This document shows, piece after piece, positions 45,608 through 58,467 of a stretch of DNA of 64,000 nt; within the stretch, counting starts at the first letter, position 1; each line of letters begins with the position of its first letter. The notes below the pieces were generated by a model. It did not search any database. It had not been told where the DNA came from and saw only the letters and a program-made list of their open reading frames with translations. Origin of the DNA: Siderastrea siderea (lineage: Eukaryota; Cnidaria; Anthozoa; Scleractinia; Rhizangiidae); assembly GCA_964030785.1 (NCBI GenBank), contig OZ034973.1:950132-1014131 (forward strand), read 5' to 3'. A program made the translations under genes and the position numbers.

Positions 45608-47189
45608 TGGTCCCGGTAATCCGAGTAGGGAATTAGACTCCCTTCAAGACTGTCAACCTCAGGACAAAAGAGGCCAAAAGAGAAGGATGGGGATAAACGA
45701 CAGGAGAAGAAAAAAGGAACGTTAAACTTAAAAATTGAGGCTTTATTCTCAGACTTAATTAACTTGCACATATTAAAGGATCCTAGTCACCCACAGTGCT
45801 TTGCGTGCATCAAGTGAGAAATCCGCCATTTTCTATGCCCTCTAAAATCAGGACTTTTTCACAGTGAATTGAAATCCGGCTACATCCGCTCCAGTACGGC
45901 CAGTTTGGGCCTTCATTTACTTTTCTGGCCTTAAAAGATTAATAGCGGTTACATCTGGCCGGTTATTTTGGTGTTGTTTGCTATTTTTCTCGTGAAATGT
46001 GCGAGACAAAGCCAGGACTCTAAGCGGTTTACGTTCTCCTTCGCGTGGCAGTACCAAAACAGTCAAGCTTACGAAAGAAATCATTATTCAAGGACCTTCT
46101 TGGTTATTGCACTAGTCAAGCACAAGATATCCAGTGGATTGAAATGCTAGTAAAGCTTATTCGCCGACATTTTACTTCATTACGGTGCGCGTTCTTCACG
46201 GGCTGAAATGTTTTGGTCTTCTAAATGTGACGACGGGACTCGCTCTGCAGTGCTAGTAGCGACGCTAAAGCGCAACCTTCAAAGCCTTCGATGCCTGAGA
46301 ACAACACTTCGATTTTTTCCATAAACTAATCCCTGGAGTTGTAGAAAAGGAGGAGAAAGAATGGTTTGCGAACAGAAACTTTGTAAATCAGATCTGTTAG
46401 CCGCAGTCGACACCTTAGCTAGCTGCAGTACGTTTTGTTTTCATGGCAATTCGTGTATTTTGAAAATTGAAATGAATATCCATCCTGCGCGATGATAACA
46501 AAGAAAATAAAAGCTATTAACAAAAGACTTTCTTCTCTTTGAAAGGAATGTGAAATGTTCTCGCTTTATCTTGCGCTAATTAAAACTAAATGCGGCTCGG
46601 AGCGGTGGTCACAGCGGCGTGATCGAGTGAGTTTTGGAAACATTTCTGCCCTCCGTGCATTCGCCTTTTGTGTTTTATGGCGATGGGAAAGTCAAGAATA
46701 CCCAATTAAACAAGATTCCAAACCTTTATGATTCTAGATTCGCTTGTAAATCATATTCCGCGAGCGCTCGCTAAATACAGTTTGCTTTTGGGTAAGCGGA
46801 CTGGGAGGCTGGCCGGCTTACGAACACAAACATTCTTTGAGTTCTAGGTTTTTGGACAGCACCCAAAATGCGCTGAAAATAATCGAAAGCCCTTTTACTG
46901 GCACTAAAATCAAAAGCAAGCGAAGAAATTTCAGGTTCAGGCTACAGTTTATATTTTTACCAGTTGAACTGTTGACGTTTTGTCACGTTCGACGAGTAAT
47001 CTGATCGCAAATTTCAGATCAAAACAATAACAAAGGCGTGCCTGACTAGGATCCTTTAACGCAATGATCTTTCATTCATTAAATCTTTATTCCATAGATC
47101 ACATGGGAAAAATAAAAACATACCCTTTAACATTAACATGTAATCATCTTACACGGGAACGTTGCGTCAGCAGCACACCAAACTAATTC
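45608..47189. other. No gene seen
   Basis: No gene or repeat family is recognised. Confidence 0.35.
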
Positions 47190-48165
47190 AAACGCGACTG
47201 AAACAAGCGCCTGCAAAACCCCGATGGCAGGAGAAGCATGCCAAACTAAAATGTAACTCAATCAGGCCAAATCCCGATGGCAAGAGGAGCATATTCAGCA
47301 AAGTAAACGTGTCATAAGCACTTCTGCAAGGTAAACGTGTCATAAACAAGCACCTGCAAAGCCCCGATGGCAAAAGCCCCTGAGCATGCAAAAAATACAA
47401 ACATGTCACTAAAAGCACCTGCAAAGCCCCGATGGCAAGAGCAGCCTGCACAACAAATTCAAGCAACTGCAAAGCCCCGATGGCAAGAGCAGCATGCAAA
47501 TAAACAAAAACGTGTCACTACAAGCACCTGCAAAGCCCCGGTGGTACGAGCAGCATACTCAGCAAATTCAAGCTTCTGCAAAGCCCCGATGGCAAGAGTA
47601 GCATGCAAATAAACAAAAACTTGTCAGTACAAGCACCTTCAAAGCCCCGATGACAAGACCAGCATGAAAATAAACACAAACTTGTCACCACAAGAACCTT
47701 CAAAGCTCCAATGGCAAGAGCAGCGTACACAACAAACTGTTCAAGTATCTGCAAAGCCCCGATGGCAAGAGCAGCATGCAAATAAACACAAACTTGTAAC
47801 CACAAGCACCCGCAAAGCTCCCATGGCAAGAGCAGCGTGCACAGCAAATTCAAGCATCTGCAAAGCCCCGATGGCAAGAGCAGCATGCAAATAAACATAA
47901 ACGTGTCACCACTAGCACCTGCAAAGCCCCGATGACAACAGCAGCGTGCACAACAAAATTCAAGCATCTGCAAAACCCTAGTGGCAGGAGCAGCATGCAA
48001 ATAAACACCGACATTTCACTACAAGCATTTGCAAAGCCTCGATAGCAAGAGCAACATGCAAATAAACACAAACTGGTCACCACAAGCACCTGCAAGGCCC
48101 CGATGGCAAGAGCAGCGTGCACAACAAATTCAAGCATCTGCAAAGCCCCGATGGCAAGAGCAAAT
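47190..48165. repeat. Minisatellite with CTGCAAAGCCCCGATGGCA units
   Basis: About 17 copies of CTGCAAAGCCCCGATGGCAA followed by GAGCAGC lie 50-65 bases apart. Spacers alternate between GTGCACAACAAATTCAAGCAT and ATGCAAATAAACACAAACTT, giving a compound unit of about 112 bases. Open frames exist on both strands but look repeat-driven. Confidence 0.9.
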
Positions 48166-48829
48166 GAAAGAAACAACAGAACACATACAATAAAAGCGCC
48201 GATAACTAACAACGTGCTAAATACACCGAACAGTAAGTGACGCCTCGAGAGCACGTGGAGTCTGCAAATAAACTAAACGGCTTCATACCAATAAACACAA
48301 CACGAAACCTCGCAATATAACTGAGTAAAGCGAAGAAAAATTTCCCAAACTTAAAACTGGCAAAAGCGACCAACAAACAGACAGAAAACCTAGAACCTAC
48401 TGTCGAAAAAACGCTGTGAAAAATTCTAAATACAACAGAAGTAGAAGAATTTGCTTACCGGGTGAAAGCGAAGTTGCGAAGCGCTGAATTAACCACGTAA
48501 GCTTAATGAAAACGTACAGGTTCCCATAAAGCGAGAAATAACACGAAAAGGCCGAAGAAGAAGGTTCTAAGGTTCCCTGCAGGACAACCATAATAGATGC
48601 GCCCAGCAAACTTGCGATACTGCGAAGAACGAAAGGTTAAAGAAACGCAAGGTCGAACATAGTTCGGTACGAGGAATACGGTCGAGGATTCGTAAAGCCA
48701 GCAGCAGCACCAAACGGATGGAGAAGAAAGGCAAAGAAAGCTCTCTACATCTGAAGGCAGGCGGAGTGCAAGTGCTTGCGGAATCGGGGAAAAATTTGCT
48801 GAAGCAAAAGCCATTTTGGTGGGAATGGC

Positions 48830-48900
48830 TCCCTGGCGCGAAGAGTCCTGGATGCTCATCCGTATATACGCTTTGAGGGAGACCGCTGACAAATAGGGAA
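48830..48900 (-). promoter_or_regulatory. Conserved TATA-containing motif, copy 2
   Basis: On the minus strand: CTATTTGTCAGCGGTCTCCC, CTCAAAGCGTATATACGGAT, GAGCATCCA. The best frame downstream begins ATGGCTTTTGCTTCAGC near 48815 and has no known domain. The minisatellite at 47190-48165 lies further downstream on this strand. Confidence 0.42.
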
Positions 48901-48905
48901 CTACT

Positions 48906-51209
48906 GCAAGGTATACATAGGTTTCCCTTAAAAGTAGTGTAACAAACAAAAAGAAACAGTCACTTCAGCCAAGAGCATCGATTGAATGACCTTGACAAGC
49001 CATCGTGTACTGAAGCAAGTTAACAGGAACGTTTAGAAAAAAAAAGGAAAACGACGCTGAGAAAATGTTCACAGACGGAGCAGGCGGTTTTTTAACTTTT
49101 AAAAACACAGTAGCTTCGATTTTCTACAACTTTTAAACAGACTGTATATAAACCGTCTTTTTCCAGAAACTGTGGCTTAAGTTAGCTTTAGTTTCCTTAA
49201 AACACTCCCATATTCATCTAGAGTCGAGTAAACATAAATACGCATCTAAACCAGTTGCTCGACAAGCCAATTGCTCAAACTAACTACGTTGGATTGTAGA
49301 CTTATGCGGTATGCGTCGACCTACATAATTGCATAATTAATATGAGTAAAGCATAGGTATAAAATTACACACTGACAGCTATCACAGGCTGGAGACGAAA
49401 GTGACAGACGGCTTTCTGACTAGATAAGTTAGAGGCCGATTACATGGCGAATTTCAGCCCGGGCTGAATTTTCAACGCGGCTTCCTAAACAAATCTTCTT
49501 AAATCGACGTTTGCGATTACATGAAGGTGAAATCGGCCCCTTAGTCCTTTTTAGTTACGGGGAATCGTAAAGGTATTAGTAACATAAATACAGCATCTGC
49601 ATCTTAACAATTCTAGGAAAACGGTCCTCAAGATTCAAATACTATTTTAATAAAAGAAACTTTTTCAGGGGGCTGGGGCTAATGTTATCATTTTTTTGTT
49701 GACCATTCAAACCTAGAAATGATTCTGATAACGTCTTACTTTTTTGTCCTTAATTTTGAAACCGAAGAGTAGTGTATTAAGTCCCGCACTCTTACACCCA
49801 ATATTATGTAAATATCGATTATAGAAAGTGCAGAGTACGGAGTTTTGTTCACGAGTTGTGAAACTCAAGTGAATGAAAAGGTTGGCAAATTCTTAGCCTT
49901 TTCTAAGGATTTCAGTCCTTTTCATTCTCAACATTACCATAAAATGCTGCTAAAAGAGGACATACCGCATTCATGGCATCCTTTTAGCAGCATTTAAGAT
50001 TGAAATTCTAAAATCTGTTTTCTTTTTTTTTTTTTGCAGAAGCAGCTGTGATACTAAATTTTTTTACTGACATGTGGAACGCTAGCAAATTACCTTCACA
50101 TGCCAAAAACTTTGGTGCCATACCAGAATGCACAACGTTGTAGCACTCAGCAACTTCCCTTTAACCGCCACCTGCAGCTACCACAGTTGAAAATGTACCA
50201 TAACAAATTTACACGACTCTGTGAACAACTAAAACCAGTGAACATTTATAACGGAAGACGTGAATTCACTTTAACGAGGAAGATGCCGCTTCCTAACTTA
50301 TTGTACGCCTTCTGTTTAGATCTTTTTACCGAAGTTTTGTATTCCTGAGTAATAATTGCAACATTAGGAACACTCAGTGCGCTTTGTCGAGGTATGCAGT
50401 CTAAGGATTTATTCTAATTGTTCTACAAAAACAGACCCGAAACAGAAAAGAACTTTAACTTACCAGACTTAAGGACAAGATGAAGTTTCAAAATTTACAT
50501 CTATCCAGCCAAAAGTATGGCCTAGTAATTTATGCTGGGAAATGCGACTCACGCTGGCGTTTTATTTGTTGACTTTTTCATTAACGTCATGAAAACGGAA
50601 GAGTTCGGACAGGCTGCATAATGTGGGAAAAAAAAATCAACGGTGGAAGTAAACCTCCTTGACAAGTTAATAATTATTACCACGTGTGTCACCAAATTAT
50701 TGTTTGATAATGATTCATTAGTGGAACTGTGTCACCTTCCTCCCGTCCAAAGTTTCGTAAATGGCGAATGACGGACCAGTTTCCTCCAGGTGGTGATCCA
50801 CAAGTAAGAATGTTTTAAAAATATTCCTGTCCCTTTCTCGTCAATTCTAATATGTAAATTTTGTCAACTTCGTTTCCAGGGCCCTTTCTCTGTTTTCTCC
50901 GAGAAAGGAGCGTGGGAACGAAGTTTTATTTTTGTGTGCCTTCCATTTTCGCGTGGGTTTTGTTTTTGGTTTTGTCTGTCACTGTTTGGATACTTTTTTT
51001 GAAAAATTTGATATCTGCATTATTGACTCAACACCTTGAAACTTGCAACAAACCTCGCTGCACTTAATGGTAAAGGTGCTCACTTTGAATGCACATTTTA
51101 TCTTGAGAGAAAGGGCAAAACTGCTTTATTTCTCATATAAAATTAGGCTCAAAAATATCCCTCAGATCCTAAGTGAGGGAAGGGTCTCTGGAGACCTAGG
51201 GCCCCCGTA
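48906..51209. other. No gene supported
   Basis: No gene recognised. A short hairpin with TGCTGCTAAAAG/CTTTTAGCAGCA lies at about 49945-49995. Confidence 0.4.
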
Positions 51210-51713
51210 TCATTAGATACAGCTAAAAAGATTTATGATTCCCTCATCCAGTCACATATTGATTATTGCTGCACAGTCTGGGATGGCATAAATAATCAAT
51301 TAACTGAAAAGCTTCAGAACCTACAAAATCGTGCGGCCAGGGTCATAACAAAATCTAGCTATGAAGTTAGTTCATCTCCTCTTCTGGACGCACTTGGGTG
51401 GGAAACGTTGATTTCCAACCGACAAAAGCACAAGGCCATCATGGTTTTCAAGTCTTTACAAAATCTCACTCCTGTGTATCTCCACAATATGTTTTGCAAT
51501 TTTAATACTCATTATGGCTTAAGAAACTCGACAAACAAACTTATATTACCTAAGCCTAGAACAGAGTACCTGAAGCGCAGCTTCTCTTATAGTGGTGCTG
51601 CTTTATGGAATTTTCTACCACAGGATCTTAAAAAATGTAAAACCCTGGGGGCTTTCAAAAAGAAGGCGAAGGCTTACTTTTCTTCTCTAGGCTCCCAGAC
51701 GGCAATCATGTAA
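51210..51713 (+). pseudogene. LINE reverse transcriptase C-terminal fragment
   Basis: The frame from about 51213 to TAA 51711-51713 reads LDTAKKIYDSLIQSHIDYC, then LQNLQNRAARVITKS, and SGAALWNFLPQDLKK near the end. This is the thumb and C-terminal region of CR1/Jockey-like non-LTR elements. The polymerase core is absent (5' truncation). The frame is intact for about 166 codons, so the insertion is fairly recent. Confidence 0.82.
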
Positions 51714-51800
51714 ATCAGTTGATTTTTGTAGCGTATAATATTAGGATATTTTTTATAATAGTTTGTTAGCATATTTGTAATGATGAATTTCCGTGTATAA

Positions 51801-51853
<53 letters not shown>

Positions 51854-51865
51854 TAATAATAATAA
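51714..51865 (+). mobile_element. LINE 3' UTR with AAT tail
   Basis: A short AT-rich 3' UTR follows the stop and ends in (AAT)n at about 51804-51865, the tail type of many LINEs. Confidence 0.75.
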
Positions 51866-52241
51866 AAGTTAAACAACGCTCAACTTTTCACGTTTACGTA
51901 AGGTCGTTTATACATCGCCTCTAATTATATTTACGCACCAGTTTTCAAAACCAGTTAAATTCACGTCCGTACGTTCGTAAATTTTACGCAACAGTGGAAA
52001 TCCACCCTTAGAGCCCCGGTGTTTTCCGTCTTGGAGCCCTGGAGTCCTAACCCCTTTGGGATTCTCATCCCTTGTTTGCTAACAGTAAATCACCATGTTC
52101 GTTTGTTCCCTAAAACCCTGGAAGGCCCCCAGATATCGTTCTTAAAATTTCACATTTCAAGTTTCGTTTCTCGACCAATCGTTTATTTTGTGAACCACCT
52201 TTTAGCATTATCCTTCGATTATATATATACCAGCTGGGCCT

Positions 52242-53112
52242 TATGCATCAGTCAATTCCAGCGGTGCACATCCCCCCCGGATTTGTCGGGCATTTGCTCA
52301 AGTTTCAATCCGCGGGTAGCGCATTTGCCTACCCCCGGGACGACCCCGGGGCATTCGACATCCCTGTCAGGTTTTGCTCTCGTATGTAATATATGGATTT
52401 TAAAACTATCCAAGATGATCACTTTCGTAAAAATCTTTTACGATTTTGGCCGTTTGTTAAATACGGATCATGCGTTTTCAGATTTTCCATACCTCACTAT
52501 AAATTAAGCATTTCTCACCTTATTTTAAAAATAAACGCATGAATTGTACACGTCAAAATCAAATAAATGAACGAAAAATTAAACCAAATAGTAACCCAAG
52601 AGCAACTGTCATGTACACAATTTGGCTGCGTGTTATTGATGAGTGGCATTAAAGCAAACAAAATAAAGGCTGGTTTCCATACGATACGCTACGATCTCTG
52701 TGATCGCTAAAAAAACCGTTCATCAATCGTTGCAATCATATAGAAACCACTCTTCAGCGATCATTGGGAAATGCTGTGATCGCTACGATCACTGAAGTGT
52801 GGTATCCATATGATTGCAACGATTGCTGAACGTTTTTTCCAGCGATAGCAGCGATGGTAGCGATGATATAGAAACCAGCCTTAATGGTGAGTGACAATTC
52901 CTTGTTATGATTTATTTAAATCTTGAACAGTGTTGCTTTCAAGGTGTTCGCGTGGGTGAGGCATTTGCCTTCTTTATTGGTCCCACCCTGGGGCGTTTGA
53001 CGGACTTATTTATCCCCACCCCCGGGAATTTGCCATGTTTTTTAAAAAAATGCTGATGCCCGGGGGTTGGCCCGGTGTGGCGATGGGCACTGCTGGAATT
53101 GACTGATGCATT
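52242..53112. mobile_element. DNA element, 870 bp, ends ATGCATCAGTCAATTCCAGC
   Basis: Inverted ends ATGCATCAGTCAATTCCAGC (52242) and GCTGGAATTGACTGATGCAT (to 53112). CCCCGGG-rich segments occur near both ends. A second MITE sits inside. Confidence 0.82.
52668..52882. mobile_element. MITE nested in the 870-bp element
   Basis: AAGGCTGGTTTCCATACGAT and the inverse ATATAGAAACCAGCCTT bound a hairpin. The interior has inverted GTTCATCAATCGTTGCAATC and GATTGCAACGATTGCTGAAC. Confidence 0.85.
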
Positions 53113-55321
53113 ATTTACTAATACTCGTCCGATGAAAGCGCACGAAAATTCATTAGTGGGTTTTAAGTGCTGATAGCCTGTTAGTAAGCAGACAATCACG
53201 GCGTTTCCCTGCTCGCATCCTTATATAATAAAGTAAATTATTCATCACTAGCGAAATTTCACCCTTCTCGTCCCTGAATGGACAAGCTATGTTCTTTCAC
53301 AAAGTGCTTAGTATTCTGATATATGTTTACCAATAAATCTCACCACCAATGAGATTAATTTGTAGTTTTTATTCACTTGTTAAAGCGTATCAGAGAAACT
53401 CACTCGTGGGATAAAACACCACTAAATATATCTCTTTTGCTGGGAAATAAGTTATTTTTTTTAATGGTGAATCGATTCAAAGCTTTCCTTTCCGTTCAAT
53501 ATGATATCCACTAGGCAAATCATCTCCATAATGCAAAAATTTTTTCCATTTGAAAAGTATATAGTCTATCCAGACTGTCTAAATCATTTCTCTTGCAGAT
53601 TCCATGTGTTAAAATTTATGTCATTCATGGCAAAAAATAGTTAAATATTTTCTAAAATTTTGAACTTTTAAAATATTAAAAATGTTTATAAGCAATGGCA
53701 GTATATTAAGAGAATAAGCAATGCTTTTCGAAATATTCTCAAACCTTTACGAGTGGTAGCGTTTTATTCAATTCTATATGTAAAAGGGAAAAACATTTTC
53801 TTTCTGTTTCATGAAAGAATCTCTTAAAAAGTTGAGGCCAATTGAGCACTAAATTTAATAGAAAGCATGTTGTCCAAAAAGCGTTCAAAAGTGAAGAGCA
53901 AGAGTTTTCAAATTACTTACTAATTACTTACTAATGCTTACTAATACTTAAATAATACAGGCGGAGGCCAATAAAATAAACGAAGACATGATGTTTACCG
54001 TACAATTTCTAAAAATTTTACCCTTTGGACAGGATTTTCCGTTTTGTAAAAGTTCTTCTCATATTTTACAAGAATGTACAAGAACCTTCCCCAAATTAAT
54101 ACAGGCCTCGATCGAGGGCCCACAAGGTAAAAGTCAAGCTTACGCCCAAGACCATACAATAACTATAACTAATTTTGTGGCCACTGAGAATGAAAAAAGT
54201 GTCGTCCGTTTCAAAATCCAGTGTGTTGGCTTCCCTTGAGCGGCTACTGCTATATGACAGCTGGTCTAATATCGAGTTCGGACGCTGAATTTCCCATTTT
54301 GTCCCGCAAAATGAGCCATATTAGCCGCTGAATAAATCCTAATAGGGAAAATCCCGCCCTATTCTATACGCGTTTAACTTTTCCATGTAAATAAATTATC
54401 TATACATTAATCCGGCCGAGCTAATTGATACTGCACTCACGTCATTTCTAAGCTCAGCAAGTCATTGATACAGGTGAATATCAATCAAGTGAGTAAAATA
54501 GCTACAGCATTTTAAGTTTTGAGCTTTAAGTTTGATGTACAATGTTATATGTGATATAAAAGCTTCGTTCACCAAGTCGTTCCCATTCCATAAAGAGGTC
54601 TGAGGAACATCAAAATCAAATGGAGCAACCTTTGTAAAATGGATGATACAACTTTTGGAGCATACTGACTCGTTTAGAGTTTCTTCTAAAGTCCATGGCT
54701 TAAGTATTAAACCTTCGAATAAAAAACCTTTAGCATGTGACTTGGCAGCCCGCAAGGCCGGAGGTTAACCCAGTTTCTGTCGCATAAAGCAACTTTTAGC
54801 ATTATTACTTCCTGCTGGATGGAATTAATCCTAGGGTATAGCAGGGTTATAGCTAGCATTTTTTATTCGCTGGTACCTATTTATTCCCGGGAAGGGAACC
54901 ATTGATCCTTCCATCTTCTAACTCAAGTACGACTCGCTACACTTCAAAAATAAATAAGGTACATTGTAAAATATCGAATTCTTACCGGGGTTTTACCGTT
55001 AGCGCGAGGGCCTGGTTCGGCAACTCCCGAGCTGGTCATCAAAGGCGATTACCCCACTGCCTTTTCTACGTTTTCGCCGATATGCCGCCTGCGACAGAAA
55101 AGATGAATCTCATGTTAGTTTTAGTTGTCTGGGCGTCTCTTCAAGGCAATTCCATTTTCTTAGAAAAATCCATAACAGGACTCTCTTATACCTTCTTTGG
55201 GTTAATACGTTTTTCGTAGTTATATCATGTGCCCATGACTCAAGCTCAAAAACTCAAGAACAAAAATGTTAAATCAAACTGGTATTTATTGACGCAAGTT
55301 TGTGTGTACATTTTTATTCTT
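53113..55321. other. No gene supported
   Basis: Two frames stand out without recognisable domains: plus 53988-54239 and minus 54462-54755. No splice or family support. Confidence 0.35.
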
Positions 55322-55410
55322 AAAGCAGAAAGAAAGCCTGAAAATAAAATTTAGGCTTGAACAGGATTCGAACCATGCGATACCGGTGCACGCTCTAACT
55401 TCAGTTATTT
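55322..55410 (-). mobile_element. SINE fragment, same family as 37821-38300
   Basis: On the minus strand GCACCGGTATCGCATGGTTC, GAATCCTGTTCAAGCCT and a TTTTCAGGCTTTCTTTC tail match the tRNA-like head and hairpin of the tandem SINE. Confidence 0.65.
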
Positions 55411-55439
55411 CGTGTGTTATGCTCTTAACTTATACTTAG

Positions 55440-57768
55440 TCTAGCAGATAGGTGAAACTATTCTGCACTTTATGATAAAAAGCATGAAACTTGTCACACT
55501 AATACTAGGTATCACAGGGAACGTTTTAAAGATTAGAGGAAATCTGGATAGGATCTGTGGCAGGCGGGAAGGGGGGATGATTTTTCAATATGGCCGCCAT
55601 TCAGACTATAAAGACTATTATTGGAAAAATGAAGCAAAAGTAACTTGGTACAGTGTTGAATTGTCATTTTAGTTATGTTTGCCTGTTAAATGTTCCATCA
55701 AAACAAACGTTAACATTTTTCAGGGTGATTTAACTGAATTCAGGGGATCGCTTTATTCTAGGTCAAAATTGTGCAAATTAGTTATCTAATTAATTCAATT
55801 ACACTGGTCGAATCGTTTAACCACAATTTCGCTTTCTCCTCAATAATTTCGGTGGCCACTTTCAAGCTTACCTGTTTAACTGTTTCACAGCAGAACTATG
55901 ATGCAGTTAAAGAAGGTGGAAGCATGTCACTACACACTCTATTCATTCTGTTATTTGTCCTTTCATTTCGCATTTTGTACGACACAAGCACAGTTACTTC
56001 CAAAACAGATTTTCGTTAGCAAATTTACTTCTTCGTCTATAGCCTTCACAGATCTCAATTGTTCGACTGGGCAGTTTAGCACTAAAGGAGCACAAGGCCC
56101 ACAAATAGCCAGCTTTTTATCCTGCCAGTGTCTAAATGAGGGGTTACGGAAGGAACTTCTGTACAGACGAAGTAGTATGTTTTCTAACATCTTCCCTGAA
56201 AAACGTTTTTCTTGCATTATTCACATCGTTATCAGACATTGGAAGAAGCGATGAGCTGAAATTCTTCAAGCTTGGAAAAATTTGGAAAAAGTCTGTGTGC
56301 TGCTGTGAATTGCGCGCATTGTCTGTGCAAACATGTGCAATGCAGGAATACATGTAGCATCAATGAGAATACTCTATAGCGGTCTAGGTATGCACCTTCT
56401 TCTTTCCGTAAAACACGGAATGGTGCCGCATCTAGTACATGGTGCATTCGCTGCACCTGTTATTGTTTGACGCACTGAACTACGCGAGTTACATAATGTA
56501 CCCGAGTAAACGTCCCGTCCGCATTCCAGTTTGATAGTGACCCTGATAGTCGATAGCGTCTTCAAACATCGCCTGGATCAAGTCACTGTCTGCGGCGTGA
56601 AGTAGCAAAATCCGTTAAGAGTATAACTCTCTCGATAGTTTGCCAACTTTAAGCATTATTAGCTCATCTAGGTGCAAACCAAGGACGCGTACCTCGTTGC
56701 AATTCTAGAATATAAAATAGCTTTTTTTTACTTCTTAAGACTTCCAACAGAAGTGTCTTTTAACGATAGCTTGATCTAGCTATCCTAGGCCAGGTTGTCG
56801 AACTCCTTCCGTTTGGCAGAAATGTTATTACAATCGTTATGGTGCGCCCTTAGTACGCGCACTACTCACGAAGCTTGGTTTCGCGCTGGGAGAATTTTGT
56901 ACCTTAGATGCGGTGCCTTTTGAACTACTGAACACATAGAGCATGAGTGCTATTTACCTAGTGTGCATGGAAGCTTTCCTTGGCATTCAACGGCTTTCAG
57001 GAATGAATCCGCATATGCAGTTGTAGTATGTTTTCCTATACAAGTACCGAAATAGAATCGCTGCAGACAAGTATTTCAACATGCTTTTAGTAATGCAAGT
57101 GAGTTGTAGGTATCTATGGCTGTTTAGTTACTCTTGTGTTTTGTATAGTGGATAAACAATAAATAATTATCCAAAAATACGACAATCCGCATAAGTCAAG
57201 ACGCTTTAACTAATCTAATTCAAGACAACTTTTTTTTCATTTCTGGCCATTTATCAGCCCCCAGGAAAGATAATTCAGTGTCGTATATTCTTTTACTAGT
57301 TAGAACGAACAATTTATGGTTGTCTCGTGTAAAGTTTGCGACGTTAGTGATGAAAAAATAAGCTACACCCATGCAATCATCAAGTGTGAATTAACTAAAA
57401 TTTCTCATTTGCATAATTATGACCACAGAATTATCTTTTCAATTTTTCATTCTCTGAAACCTTCTATGCCAACTTTGATAAAATTATTGTAATCTTTAAA
57501 CGTATTTCAGTAGATCATTACCATCAGACATTGTTTGAGACCATTATGCTGTATGTTTCCACACCAAAGAAGTATCGCTGGCGGCGGCCATTTTGAATAA
57601 TTACCCCCACTCCTTTTACCACCCTCTTCTGGCTAACACAGAGCAAATCCCGATTGCCTCCAATCTTCAAAATGTTCTCCATGATGTCTAGTATTAACAT
57701 GCCCAGTTTGATGCTTTTATCATAAAGTGCAGTACTCACCCCTTATTTGACACTTATCTGCCGGACTA
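55440..57768. mobile_element. DNA element with long inverted repeats, 2.3 kb
   Basis: The region 55470-55640 and the inverse of 57560-57740 align over about 170 bases (for example GCACTTTATGATAAAAAGCA and its counterpart; ATGGCCGCC in both). Outer ends GCAGATAGGTGA and TCAC..TTATCTGC are approximate. Exact termini are uncertain. Confidence 0.65.
55924..56165 (+). other. Possible small secreted-protein exons
   Basis: ATG at 55924 opens MSLHTLFILLFVLSFRIL, a signal-peptide-like start. An acceptor-like CCTTCACAG at about 56044-56052 precedes a Cys-containing frame (DLNCSTGQFSTKG). No convincing donor joins them, and both lie inside a repeat element. Weak. Confidence 0.15.
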
Positions 57769-58467
57769 ACTATTAAACAATACACTTTGTTAATAAGTCC
57801 TCTAGTTATCTGCTCTATAACTGACTGTTTTCCTTTTTCCATTATGAATGCAATCTGTACAGTAACATCGCGTAACATTCTATTTATTTTAATACTTTTG
57901 GTACTGTCAAATTAAGAGGGATTGAGGGAATGACCAGGAGGAGGAGATTATTCCTAACAAAATCTAAACGTCACTCCGTCACACGCCATTTTTTCCTGAG
58001 AAGTTTTAACCACCAAGGCTAAGAATGTGTTTAAATTACCGCGCGGTAATGACGAGGCTCGAGGAGCGAAATATATACCGGAATACCGCAATTTTAACAG
58101 TGTTTATATCGTTTTAGAGTTTTTAAGTGCGTCGAATATCTATCAAAGATGTGATGTCTTGTTGTTCTTCCCGATATTTTCTCTACTGGCCAAGATACTG
58201 TGGGCTCGCCAATGGACTCACGGTGACCGCGTGCCACATCCTTCACAGGCGAATTCAGGTTTTGGGTTCAAAGAGATTTTTGAATTGGCGTATGAGGGTG
58301 GCATACAAAATAAAACGTGGAAGGAGATGAAGAGGAAAACTGCTTAAGGTGGATCTACAAGGATCTAATTTGGCAATTTTCTAACTGACGGTATATACGC
58401 TTTATAGAAGTGTTTCAGTTCAATCACTGTGATGTGCCGTGTGTCTTATTTCCTTAATAATACTTAC
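57769..58467. other. Expected tail exon of gene 2 not found
   Basis: The frame of gene 2 requires a phase-0 exon to the left of 58468. No counterpart of the gene 1 tail was recognised on the minus strand here. A 106-codon plus-strand frame (58027-58347) is unexplained. Confidence 0.35.

Noticed and set aside
53988..54239. Plus-strand 83-codon frame
   Set aside because: No domain, splice site or repeat family supports it.
54462..54755. Minus-strand 97-codon frame, considered as gene 2 tail
   Set aside because: No TM-adjacent basic start and no acceptor in phase 0; similarity to the gene 1 tail not seen.
58027..58347. Plus-strand 106-codon frame near gene 2
   Set aside because: Opposite strand to gene 2, no recognised domain.
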